Shown piece after piece: positions 44,085 to 52,514 of a stretch of 64,000 nucleotides of DNA; the stretch's first letter is position 1; each line of letters begins with the position of its first letter. Location of the stretch: assembly GCF_009913235.1 (NCBI RefSeq), contig NZ_CP047897.1:868001-932000 (forward strand), written 5' to 3'. A program made the translations under genes and the position numbers. This stretch comes from Nibribacter ruber (GTDB lineage: Bacteria; Bacteroidota; Bacteroidia; Cytophagales; Hymenobacteraceae). The notes under the pieces were generated by a model. It was not told the origin of the DNA, ran no database searches, and saw nothing but the letters and a program-made list of their open reading frames with translations.

Positions 44085-45125
44085 ATGACACAAACAACAC
44101 CTGTCAACCATGAGAGCCCAGAATGGGTGCTTATGGCAAAGGCCCTCCGCGGAGAGCTGAATGATGAGGAACAAAAAGAGTTCTCTGCCTGGCTTGCCCA
44201 AGAGGAGTCGCATGCCCAGCAATGGACCGATGCCCTGGAAACCTGGCAACGAGTAGGTCTGGAGCAGCACTCCGCTTTTGAGCCAGATGCCCGCGCAGCC
44301 TGGCAGAAAGTATGCGCCAAAGCAAATATCCATACTCCGGTTATCCCAGCAGTAGAGGCGCAGGAAGCGGTGGTACTACCTATGTTTAACTGGAGCTCTC
44401 TTGCCAAATTTGCTGCTGTTTTTGTGTTGGCGGCGGGCTTGGCATGGTTAGGATACTCCCGTTTTGGCGGCTCTGAAGAATGGACGCAGGTTGCCACGCT
44501 CACCGGCGAACGCAAGGTGTTCTACCTTCCAGACAGCAGCCGAGTGGTCCTGAATGAAAATTCCACTTTACGCTACCTAGCCTCCTTTGAGGGCGATGAA
44601 CGCAAGGTGGAACTCACCGGCGAAGGATTTTTTGAAGTACAGAAAAACCCCAGCAAGCCCTTTCTTATTACCAGCGGCGATGCTCAAACTAAAGTGCTGG
44701 GCACGTCTTTCAACGTATGGGCCCTTAAAGACGAAAAAGAGGTAGCCGTGACGGTTTCTACGGGCAAAGTCTCCTTCTCCTCTCTGCAAACCCAAAACAA
44801 CGTGATTCTTACCCCAGGATTCACCGGAAGGTTAAACGCTAACGGGCAAGTGGAGAAGCAGCTGACAGAAGAGGCCTTGGCTCCTACCTGGCAGACGCTT
44901 ACCTTCAAAGGCACTACGTTAGGGCAGATGGAGAAAACCCTAGAAGCCTACTTTGGAGTTGATATCACCTTAAACAACAACACCTTACAACACTGCACTT
45001 TTACAGGTACTTTTAATCATCCTCACTTAAAAGAGGTCTTGGCGGTTCTGGCTGCCTCAAATGGATTTACCGTTCTACAGCCAACGGCCAACAATTATAT
45101 TATCTCCGGCGACGGCTGTCAATAA
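44085..45125 (+). CDS. FecR-type anti-sigma factor
   Basis: The 346-residue protein spans the inner membrane once. It has a cytoplasmic N-terminal part (LMAKALRGELNDEEQKEFSA, sigma-binding), a membrane helix about residues 105-125 (FAAVFVLAAGLAWLGY) and a periplasmic FecR domain, about 135-240 (LTGERKVFYLPDSSRVVLNE, ITSGDAQTKVLGTSFNVWAL). A C-terminal DUF4974 domain contains LGQMEKTLEAYFGVDITLNN. It should hold the sigma factor inactive until the TonB receptor signals. It lies 89 bases after the sigma gene and 27 before the head-GIN gene. Confidence 0.94.
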   Translation: MTQTTPVNHESPEWVLMAKALRGELNDEEQKEFSAWLAQEESHAQQWTDALETWQRVGLEQHSAFEPDARAAWQKVCAKANIHTPVIPAVEAQEAVVLPMFNWSSLAKFAAVFVLAAGLAWLGYSRFGGSEEWTQVATLTGERKVFYLPDSSRVVLNENSTLRYLASFEGDERKVELTGEGFFEVQKNPSKPFLITSGDAQTKVLGTSFNVWALKDEKEVAVTVSTGKVSFSSLQTQNNVILTPGFTGRLNANGQVEKQLTEEALAPTWQTLTFKGTTLGQMEKTLEAYFGVDITLNNNTLQHCTFTGTFNHPHLKEVLAVLAASNGFTVLQPTANNYIISGDGCQ

Positions 45126-45152
45126 GCCACCCGCCGGGCAAGTTCCATTACC

Positions 45153-45887
45153 ATGAACTTACTCAGATTCTCTTTTTTAAGTACATGCTTTTGCTTGTCA
45201 CTGGCGTTCACCTCCTGTGATATCCTAGCCGATGGTCCTTGTTTGCAGGGCAGCGGAGAAGTAAGAGAAGAAGTTCGGGACATGGCGTCCTTCACCGGAG
45301 TTGATTTGCGCATTCCGGGCAAGGTTTTCCTCATAGAAGGTCCCCAACGTGTACGAGTAGAAGCCTACCAAGATATTTTGAAAGAGGTGAAAACCGAGGT
45401 GGTATCCAATACCTTAGTAATCCGGTCAGACGCATGCCTGGAGTATGCAGATGAAGAAACCAAGTTCTATATCTCCATGCCGCATGTAGAGAATGTGGAG
45501 TTGAAAAGCTCTGGGCAAATTTACGTGCAGTCTGTGCCCTCCCCTGATAAGCTTCGTCTGACCATGTCCGGTTCTGGGTTTATTGACTATTCTGGGAATT
45601 TGAAAAAACTGTACGTGCTTCACTCAGGCTCCGGCGATGTGGACCTCTTCGGGAGCACTTCTTATCTTGAGTCCACTTTGAGCGGGTCTGGCAGATTACG
45701 CGGTTTTGCAATGGCCACAGATTCTGCTAAAACCACTCTTACAGGTTCTGGCTACCAACAAGTTTGGGTGAACAACTTCCTAGAGGTGATCATTACGGGC
45801 ACGGGAAATGTGTATTACAGAGGCCAGCCATGGTTCACGTCTACCTATACCACCAGCTCAGGCAAACTTATTGACAGCAACAAATAA
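45153..45887 (+). CDS. Head-GIN domain lipoprotein (DUF2807)
   Basis: The 244-residue lipoprotein has lipobox LAFTSC (Cys near residue 22). The DUF2807/head-GIN beta-helix begins GSGEVREEVRDMASFTGVDL. The repeated S-G-S-G ladder (MSGSGFIDYSG, HSGSGDVDLFG, LSGSGRLRG, LTGSGYQQV, ITGTGNVYYRG) forms the coils of a right-handed beta-helix. The function is not known; proteins of this kind sit on the Bacteroidota surface or in the periplasm. Lying between the anti-sigma factor and the receptor gene, it may be part of the same signalling or uptake unit. Confidence 0.9.
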   Translation: MNLLRFSFLSTCFCLSLAFTSCDILADGPCLQGSGEVREEVRDMASFTGVDLRIPGKVFLIEGPQRVRVEAYQDILKEVKTEVVSNTLVIRSDACLEYADEETKFYISMPHVENVELKSSGQIYVQSVPSPDKLRLTMSGSGFIDYSGNLKKLYVLHSGSGDVDLFGSTSYLESTLSGSGRLRGFAMATDSAKTTLTGSGYQQVWVNNFLEVIITGTGNVYYRGQPWFTSTYTTSSGKLIDSNK

Positions 45888-46013
45888 AGAGAGTCTGTTA
45901 TTTTTCTCTGAAGCCTCTTTTGCAGGAGCTTTGACTATTGTAATTAATCCATAAAAATCTGAATTTGCGGTAAATCCTTGCGCCTCCCCCGGCCCTCCTC
46001 AGCACTTCCACCT

Positions 46014-48689
46014 ATGGGTTTGCCGCCTTTGTTTAAACTTTCCATCTTCTGTCTGCTGCTCCTGCTTTTTACCCAGGAAGCCGCTGGGCAGAAAACGGCC
46101 AAAGGAAAAGCTCCCAAAATCTCCTTCGACTACCAAAACACGCCGCTTTCTCAAGTACTCCAGGACCTGGAACAACGGTATTCCCTCAATTTTTCCTTTA
46201 GCAATGAGCAGGTTGATGTAACTTCAAGGGTTACCTGCGCCACAGAAACAGTTAGTTTGCAAAAAGCTTTAAGGCAGCTTACCTCCTGCCTGGGTCTTAG
46301 CTATCAGTTAGTAGGGGAACAAGTGGTTCTGCGCCGGAGCCTCAACAATGGATTGGGAGAATCTGCCAAACCTTATACCCAAAACATACGCGGAACCGTG
46401 GTAGATGCTGCCATTCAGACTCCGCTGATAGGGGCCACTGTAATTCTGGTGTCTGAATCTCCTATACGAGCTGTTACCACCCGAGAAGATGGTTCTTTCC
46501 TGATTCCTAAAGTGAGCATAGGCCGCCATATTCTTAGAATCACCTATATAGGATATCAGGAGGCAGAGATTTCCAACCTGTTGGTGGTGGCGGGAAAGGA
46601 GGCCATTGTCAGCGCTACGCTGGAAGAAAGCCTCACTCCCGGAATGGAGATTGTGATTGAAGCGGAAAGTGATAAGTCCCTGCCCCAAAACCAATTAATC
46701 GTTTCTAGCGTGCATACGCTCAGGACAGATGAAATCAATCGGTTTGCTGGCTCAAGGCAAGACCCCAGCCGCATGGCAGCCAATTACGCCGGCGTTCTCA
46801 ATGCCTCTGACCAGCGCAATGATTTGATTGTGCGCGGCAACTCTCCCTTGGGTGTTCTCTGGCGGTTAGAAGGTGTTGAGATTCCCAATCCTAACCATTT
46901 TACCTTTACCCCTAACACCGGCGGCGCGTTCAGTCTACTCAACAACAACCTGCTGGCCAGTTCAGACTTTCTTACGGGGGCCTTCCCCGCGGAATATGGC
47001 AACCGCATTGGTGCCGTCATGGATGTGAAGATGCGGACGGGCAACAACCAGAAATTTGAAAACACCCTGCAGATTGGTTTGAATGGGCTGGAAATGGTGA
47101 CTGAGGGGCCATTGATAGGCAAGTGGGGAGGCTCTTTTCTGGGCAGCATGCGCCTTTTCACGTTTCAGCCGTTAGAAAAACTGGGAGTGGATATTGGTTT
47201 CAACGGTCTCCCTAAGTATCAGGACGGTTCTTTTAAGATTGAATTGCCCACTCCCAAGGCTGGGACCTTTACACTGTGGGGCATTGGAGGCACCAGCAAC
47301 ATCACCGTCATGGACTTTGACCCAGACACGACCACTTGGGGGAAAGTACGGTATAGAACAGAGCATACCTTGACTAATAGGATGTTTGCAACCGGTCTCA
47401 GACATACTTTCACCTTCTCCCCCAAAACCGTCTCAGAGTTTATAATTTCCAGTTCGGGGAGTCAGGTGGAAGCCACCAACACTGCCACCTTCCGGAACAG
47501 AACCACCAAGCTGTCTTACTACCTGCGCAACTATGAACAGCAATTCATCTCCAGGTTGAACGTCACGCACAAAGCTTCCCAGAAGCTGCTGTTCAAAACG
47601 GGCCTTTCCTGGCAGAAAATGTACTACAACAACCAGGAGATAGTATATTATGACTTGCGCGACGTGTATGAAATCCCTTTAGACGCTCAGGGGTCAGCCT
47701 CCATTCTGCAAGGCTATGGGCAAGCCAGGTATTCCTTTAGTCCCATGTTGGATGTTCAAGTGGGATTGTACAGTCAACTATTCTCCATAGGGGGCAAATG
47801 GTCTATAGAACCCAGAATCTCAGCGAGCTATTACCTCACAGATGAGCACCGTATATATTTAGCGGCAGGCTTACACAGCCAGACCCAACCGTTGGTATAT
47901 TATGAGTACAAGTTCTTTAACCCTTCAGGTGAAGGCTTTAACCAACCGTACAATAAACTAGATTTTACCAGAAGCAGCCAGGTGGTGGCAGGGTACAATT
48001 ACAACATCAGTACAGCCTGGCGCTTTAAGACCGAGGTCTTCTTTCAAAAGCATTACCGGGTGCCTGTTAGTAAAAGAGCCGGGGAAGAAGCTTTTTCTAT
48101 GCTGAATCAGGGAACAGAGTACAATTTTGTTACCGTAGACAGCGTAGTGAGCGAAGGCTATGGCAGAAACTATGGGATAGAACTTACCCTGGAGCGGTTC
48201 TTGAAGAAAGGATTCTATGCTTTAGGCAACGTGACCTTGATGCAATCCTGGTTTACAGGCGGAGATGGCAAGGAAAGACCCACCACCTTTAGCGTTGGCT
48301 ACATCTCTAATATCCTCATTGGCAAGGAGTTTCAGCTGGATCAGGAGCAGCGGCACTTGTTGTCCTTAGATGTACGTTTCAATTTATCTGGCGGGAGACG
48401 GTTTATTCCAATAGACGTAGAAAGAACCATCAATGAACCCACAGACAAAGTACACTATGACGTGGCTAATGCCTTCCTGCCGCAGCTTAAGCCTTACTTC
48501 AGGTCTGACGTTCGACTTTCTTACCAATTGAACACCCGCAAAACCACCCACTGGATTTATGCCGCCGCAGACAACTTCCTGAACACAAAAAACGAGCTGT
48601 ACTATAGCTGGGACCTGGAGGAAAACAAAGCCAAAATATACTACCAGTTGGGCATTTATCCTTATTTGGGCTATAGGATACAGTTTTAA
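46014..48689 (+). CDS. TonB-dependent transducer-type receptor with STN domain
   Basis: The 891-residue outer-membrane protein has a signal peptide (LFKLSIFCLLLLLFTQEAAG) and a secretin/TonB N-terminal domain, about 38-95 (ISFDYQNTPLSQVLQDLEQR), the signalling domain that touches FecR-type regulators. A carboxypeptidase-like domain (VVDAAIQTPLIGATVIL), a plug (DLIVRGNSPLGVLWRLEGVE, SSDFLTGAFPAEYGNRIGAV) and a barrel follow. ATG 46014 is taken because the in-frame region before it lacks signal-peptide character. No SusD partner follows, so a small ligand such as a metal chelate or peptide is more likely than a glycan; this is inference. Confidence 0.92.
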   Translation: MGLPPLFKLSIFCLLLLLFTQEAAGQKTAKGKAPKISFDYQNTPLSQVLQDLEQRYSLNFSFSNEQVDVTSRVTCATETVSLQKALRQLTSCLGLSYQLVGEQVVLRRSLNNGLGESAKPYTQNIRGTVVDAAIQTPLIGATVILVSESPIRAVTTREDGSFLIPKVSIGRHILRITYIGYQEAEISNLLVVAGKEAIVSATLEESLTPGMEIVIEAESDKSLPQNQLIVSSVHTLRTDEINRFAGSRQDPSRMAANYAGVLNASDQRNDLIVRGNSPLGVLWRLEGVEIPNPNHFTFTPNTGGAFSLLNNNLLASSDFLTGAFPAEYGNRIGAVMDVKMRTGNNQKFENTLQIGLNGLEMVTEGPLIGKWGGSFLGSMRLFTFQPLEKLGVDIGFNGLPKYQDGSFKIELPTPKAGTFTLWGIGGTSNITVMDFDPDTTTWGKVRYRTEHTLTNRMFATGLRHTFTFSPKTVSEFIISSSGSQVEATNTATFRNRTTKLSYYLRNYEQQFISRLNVTHKASQKLLFKTGLSWQKMYYNNQEIVYYDLRDVYEIPLDAQGSASILQGYGQARYSFSPMLDVQVGLYSQLFSIGGKWSIEPRISASYYLTDEHRIYLAAGLHSQTQPLVYYEYKFFNPSGEGFNQPYNKLDFTRSSQVVAGYNYNISTAWRFKTEVFFQKHYRVPVSKRAGEEAFSMLNQGTEYNFVTVDSVVSEGYGRNYGIELTLERFLKKGFYALGNVTLMQSWFTGGDGKERPTTFSVGYISNILIGKEFQLDQEQRHLLSLDVRFNLSGGRRFIPIDVERTINEPTDKVHYDVANAFLPQLKPYFRSDVRLSYQLNTRKTTHWIYAAADNFLNTKNELYYSWDLEENKAKIYYQLGIYPYLGYRIQF

Positions 48690-48698
48690 AAAGAAAGC

Positions 48699-50183
48699 TT
48701 ACGCTTCCTGCTTTTGCAAACGCTCCAGCACCAGAAGCCATAAATGCTCATAGGGTACAATCTCTATCTCAGCGTACGCATCACCGGGCGGATTAGTGTG
48801 AAGCAGCTTTTGGTACAATGCCTCTCCTCTTTTTTGCGTGGCCGTAAAATCAAAATTTGCTTTCACCACCAAGGCCAGTAGTTTAAAGAAAATCCGACTT
48901 CGTTCGCTGAAGCTGTCTTTGAAGTGCTTGTGCGCATATTTTTTCAGCGCTTCCATTCTATACTCCAGAGCCTCAGTGTCCAGCATCTCTACATAGTACA
49001 ATACTTGCAAGATAAGAATGGCCACATTGAAGCCCTCTTTGTCTTTACTATAACTAGGCACGTTTTGTACTAGATTCTGCCATTTAAAAGGAACATCATG
49101 CTGGGGAGCCATAAGGTGCAAATAGGCCTCAAATAGGCTCCAGCGCTCTTGTGCCATTTTGGTGATCTTCTTAAAGAAAGGGTTGGTTAGAACCTTGTGC
49201 ATGATGCCATGCGCCACCTCATATTGCTTGGCATGCAAAGCCAGCAAGGTATAGTTCTCCATAAAGGCAAACCAATTGTTGCTGGACGGGTTAAAGGAAG
49301 TCTCATACCTACTGGCTAACCGTATGCCTTCCGTTAACTTTTTGGCGCGCAGGTGGGCGTATACCTGAATATATTTATTATATCTGTGGTCAAAGCGTTC
49401 AGCGTTCACCTTATTATTTTTCAATAGTTCCTCAGAGGCGTTGGTGATGTCTACAATTTTAATGAAGTCTCCAATGAGTTCCTGCGCCCAGATGGAAAGA
49501 ATATAATAGTAGTCAAACGTGTTGTAAGATTGGGATTCCTGCCATAATGTCTCCAATTTGTCTAGTACTTCCCGCACTTTCCCCAAGTGGTTTTTTCTGG
49601 CAGATACAGAATGACTTAACTCTATTTTGGATTCCAGAAACAACTTCTCTGATTCCTGGTCGGCGGTGAGTTTTGGCGTCAGGTTAAGCAACTGCTCCGT
49701 CACCTTGTAAAACTGCGTGCGCTCCCCCAAATTGGCATAGGCATGCATAAAGGACCGAAGTGCCAGGGAGGCAATATCATTGAAGTCATAATTCTGCGCC
49801 GTAGCCAAAACCTGCCTTAGGAGCGGCAAGGCTAAATCATAGGCGCCAGAGTTTATGAGCACACGCGCCTGGTACAACTTTGCCAGGCACTCCTGCTCCA
49901 GGGTATGAGAGCTTTTAATGCTCTTCCCTTGAAAATCTAAGAAGAACAATTGGTTCATCAGCTTTTTTCTAAGCCTGGACTTCACCATTTTAAAAGCGGC
50001 GGTAGAGTTTTCTTCTGGATACAGCAACTTAAGAGCATCTTCCTCATTCTGGATATATCCAGTTGCCAGACCATCAAATAAGACCCACTCCTTGTTAGGG
50101 CGCTTCGTCTTAAAATTTAAAAGCTGAGAATCAGAAGCCCCTCGCTTTTGGATAATCTGCACCAGCTTTTTCAACTCTTCCAT
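48699..50183 (-). CDS. Helical-repeat protein of unknown function
   Basis: The 494-residue cytoplasmic protein has no signal peptide and looks all-helical. The pattern resembles degenerate tetratricopeptide repeats (ALKLLYPEENSTAAFKMVKS RLRKKL at the start; ALPLLRQVLATAQNYDFNDI; GEALYQKLLHTNPPGD near the end). The basic N-terminal part ends LMNQLFFLDFQGKSIKSS. I do not recognise a named family, though similar long helical proteins occur in Bacteroidota. It converges tail to tail on the TonB receptor gene with only nine bases between stops. An inverted repeat lies just upstream of its start. Confidence 0.75.
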   Translation of the reverse strand: MEELKKLVQIIQKRGASDSQLLNFKTKRPNKEWVLFDGLATGYIQNEEDALKLLYPEENSTAAFKMVKSRLRKKLMNQLFFLDFQGKSIKSSHTLEQECLAKLYQARVLINSGAYDLALPLLRQVLATAQNYDFNDIASLALRSFMHAYANLGERTQFYKVTEQLLNLTPKLTADQESEKLFLESKIELSHSVSARKNHLGKVREVLDKLETLWQESQSYNTFDYYYILSIWAQELIGDFIKIVDITNASEELLKNNKVNAERFDHRYNKYIQVYAHLRAKKLTEGIRLASRYETSFNPSSNNWFAFMENYTLLALHAKQYEVAHGIMHKVLTNPFFKKITKMAQERWSLFEAYLHLMAPQHDVPFKWQNLVQNVPSYSKDKEGFNVAILILQVLYYVEMLDTEALEYRMEALKKYAHKHFKDSFSERSRIFFKLLALVVKANFDFTATQKRGEALYQKLLHTNPPGDAYAEIEIVPYEHLWLLVLERLQKQEA

Positions 50184-50206
50184 GCGTTCAATAACATTTA
50201 AATGGG

Positions 50207-50233
50207 TATAGATTTGGAAACCCTAAATCTATA
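50207..50233. promoter_or_regulatory. Inverted repeat upstream of the helical-repeat gene
   Basis: TATAGATTT and AAATCTATA are perfect 9-bp arms with a 9-base spacer, 24 bases upstream of the start codon. Symmetry and place fit a repressor site or a leader hairpin; neither is proven. Confidence 0.35.
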
Positions 50234-50467
50234 TGATAATCTTGTTGCTAAAGTAATTCAAGGCAACTTACCTTTAGTTACAAAACATTCCATTTCAGGT
50301 GATTAAGTAATCACTAAAAATGGTAATTTCCAATTGCAGAGCTATTTTCCCTTCTTATCTGCAAGATTTACTACGTTTATTTCTAGTTACATTCTGCAAC
50401 ATCCTTTCCTTTTTATTAGTAAGGCTTTCCGTCATATTTGATCTAGACATTAAAAACAAGACGAACC

Positions 50468-50671
50468 ATGATAGAATTACTCATTGCTCTACTTCTGCAG
50501 TTAGGTGTTTTGACCGGCGGAAACGGCCAAAAGCAAAATAACACGAAAACAGCTACAAGCAGCACCACTACTCAAACAACCACCACAACCACTACAGGAA
50601 CGGAGGAAGAAAAAACTACCGATGAAACTGCCAATTATGGTGGTACTGGCAATTGGGACACAAAAGACTAA
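50468..50671 (+). CDS. Small threonine-rich protein
   Basis: The 67-residue frame starts MIELLIALLLQLGVLTGGNG, a hydrophobic stretch that could be a signal or membrane anchor. A stretch of mostly Thr, Ser, Gln and Asn and an acidic tail (TEEEKTTDETANYGGTGNWD) follow. A strong terminator begins right at its stop, which supports expression of a real short message. No family is recognised. The TM-plus-disordered-tail layout suggests an exported or membrane-bound peptide. Confidence 0.6.
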   Translation: MIELLIALLLQLGVLTGGNGQKQNNTKTATSSTTTQTTTTTTTGTEEEKTTDETANYGGTGNWDTKD

Positions 50672-50716
50672 TAAATGAAAGCGGACACTTTCCCCCCTTG
50701 TCCGCTTTCATTTATT
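50670..50716 (+). terminator. Terminator of the threonine-rich small gene
   Basis: AATAAATGAAAGCGGACA pairs with TGTCCGCTTTCATTTATT (one extra T near the loop); the outer arms provide the T-rich tail. Confidence 0.9.
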
Positions 50717-50783
50717 TAATTCTCTACTCAAATCTGAGGCAAGTTTTGTAATATTGAGCAGGGCACCTTAGCTTCTGTAATCA

Positions 50784-52511
50784 ATGAAAAAACTTCTATC
50801 GATAGGCTTGGGGTGCTTGTTGGCATGTCAGGTCTCTTGCTCTCCCTCCCCACAACAAGAAGATCACGTTCAAGTACGGCTCTCCCAAGACCCAGCTTCT
50901 CTACATCCGTTAAGCTATGGGAATGCCCATGCCCTCCAGCTTATCAATCTTATTTATCAAAGCCTACTCACTGTAGAGATTGGATCCCATACGGTTCAGC
51001 CACTGCTGGCTACGGCCTTGCCGGTAGTCAAGGTAAAAGATTCTATTTCCTACTTTTCCTACCAGATCAGGCCCGAGGCGCGCTGGGACGATGATCGCCC
51101 GGTCACGGCTAAGGATGTGGCCTTCTCTCTTAAATTACTCCACGGTCCACTGCTAGACAATGAACGATGGCGGGCTCAATACCACTTCATTAAGGACATT
51201 CAGCTTCGGGAAGACAACCCCCTGGCCTTTACCATTGTGGCATCTGGGTACACCCCCGAAATGGATTTGCTTTCAGGGGATTTTTTTATTCTACCTGCGC
51301 ACAAATACGACCCCAAGGGAAGTTTACAGGCTTTACCACTCTCCTTGGTAAAGAGCAAATATGACTCGCTTTCTACTAGTCCTACCTTTCAGGCCTTGTC
51401 TAAAGAAATCAACCACCCTAAGGTAGCCAGAGATACGGCATGGGTGCGGGGCAGCGGCCCTTACCAGCTCACTTCCTGGAACAACGGACAGCAAATCATC
51501 CTTTCCAAGAAAGCCAATTGGTGGGGGAACAAGTTAGCCACTACGCATCCTAGCTTCGTGGCCAGGCCCACGCAACTGCAGTTCCAAGTTATTCCCGACA
51601 ATGCCGCAGCTGTCCTAGCCCTGAAAGCCAGACAAGTGGATGTAATGGATAATATTCCTTTGACCAACTTCCTGGAGATGCAGAAGGACGCTGAGTTTAA
51701 AAAGCATTTCAACTTATCCGGGGCGCCCACCTATGATTTAGTTTTCTTGGGCATGAACGGCTTCAGCAAGACTCTGCAAGACATGAAAACAAGGCAAGCC
51801 TTGGCGCACCTGGTTAACATTCCGCAACTTATTAAAACGGTACAGGGAGGACTGGCTACTCCTACCGCGGGCTTGGTACACCCTTCTGAAAAGCAGTTTT
51901 ATAATTCTGCATTGAAACCCGTTGGCTTTGACCCGGCAAAAGCCCAGGCGCTATTGAAAGAAGCAGGCTGGCAAAAAACCTCTGCGGGCTGGGTGAAAGA
52001 CCAAACTAAAAGCAAATCTCCTCTGGCCCTCAACCTCATGTACAGAGGCGGCAACTCTGAATTTGAAAGCATAGCGCTTCTGTTTCAGCAGAATGCCAGA
52101 GCCATAGGAATTCCTATTACCTTACAAGCCATAGAGAGCAGCCAGATTTCGCAGAGACTACAGGAGCATACTTATGATCTGTATTTGCGCACCTTTGTAG
52201 GCAATCCTTTTTCGTATAACCTGCTGCCACTTTTACATACGGGCAGTACAGGCGAAGATGGCGGCAACGTCACTAATTTTGGCAATGCAACCACAGACCA
52301 GCTTTTAGAGAAAATCGCCAAAGAAGCTAGCCCAGCCACGAAAGCCACCTTACTAAAACAACTGCAGAAAGAGATGCAGGAAGAGAGCAATATGGTGTTC
52401 CTGTTTTTCCAGCAAAATAAGCTGGTAGTCTCCAGCAGGTTTGACTCGGTGATAGTTTCCAGCTTGAAACCAGGCTATGACTTACCAAAGTTTAAGCTAA
52501 AGAAAAACTAA
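50784..52511 (+). CDS. Oligopeptide-type ABC transporter substrate-binding lipoprotein
   Basis: The 575-residue lipoprotein (lipobox CQVSC) belongs to the family 5 solute-binding proteins (DppA/OppA type): VRLSQDPASLHPLSYGNAHA, VTAKDVAFSLKLLHG, VRGSGPYQLTSWNNGQQIIL, KANWWGN, and RQALAHLVNIPQLIKTVQGG with the following GLVHP. It should bind peptides or a related ligand and deliver them to the two permeases encoded next (spacing 3 bases, then a 4-base overlap). No ATP-binding subunit gene is present in the window. Confidence 0.92.
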   Translation: MKKLLSIGLGCLLACQVSCSPSPQQEDHVQVRLSQDPASLHPLSYGNAHALQLINLIYQSLLTVEIGSHTVQPLLATALPVVKVKDSISYFSYQIRPEARWDDDRPVTAKDVAFSLKLLHGPLLDNERWRAQYHFIKDIQLREDNPLAFTIVASGYTPEMDLLSGDFFILPAHKYDPKGSLQALPLSLVKSKYDSLSTSPTFQALSKEINHPKVARDTAWVRGSGPYQLTSWNNGQQIILSKKANWWGNKLATTHPSFVARPTQLQFQVIPDNAAAVLALKARQVDVMDNIPLTNFLEMQKDAEFKKHFNLSGAPTYDLVFLGMNGFSKTLQDMKTRQALAHLVNIPQLIKTVQGGLATPTAGLVHPSEKQFYNSALKPVGFDPAKAQALLKEAGWQKTSAGWVKDQTKSKSPLALNLMYRGGNSEFESIALLFQQNARAIGIPITLQAIESSQISQRLQEHTYDLYLRTFVGNPFSYNLLPLLHTGSTGEDGGNVTNFGNATTDQLLEKIAKEASPATKATLLKQLQKEMQEESNMVFLFFQQNKLVVSSRFDSVIVSSLKPGYDLPKFKLKKN

Positions 52512-52514
52512 GGA

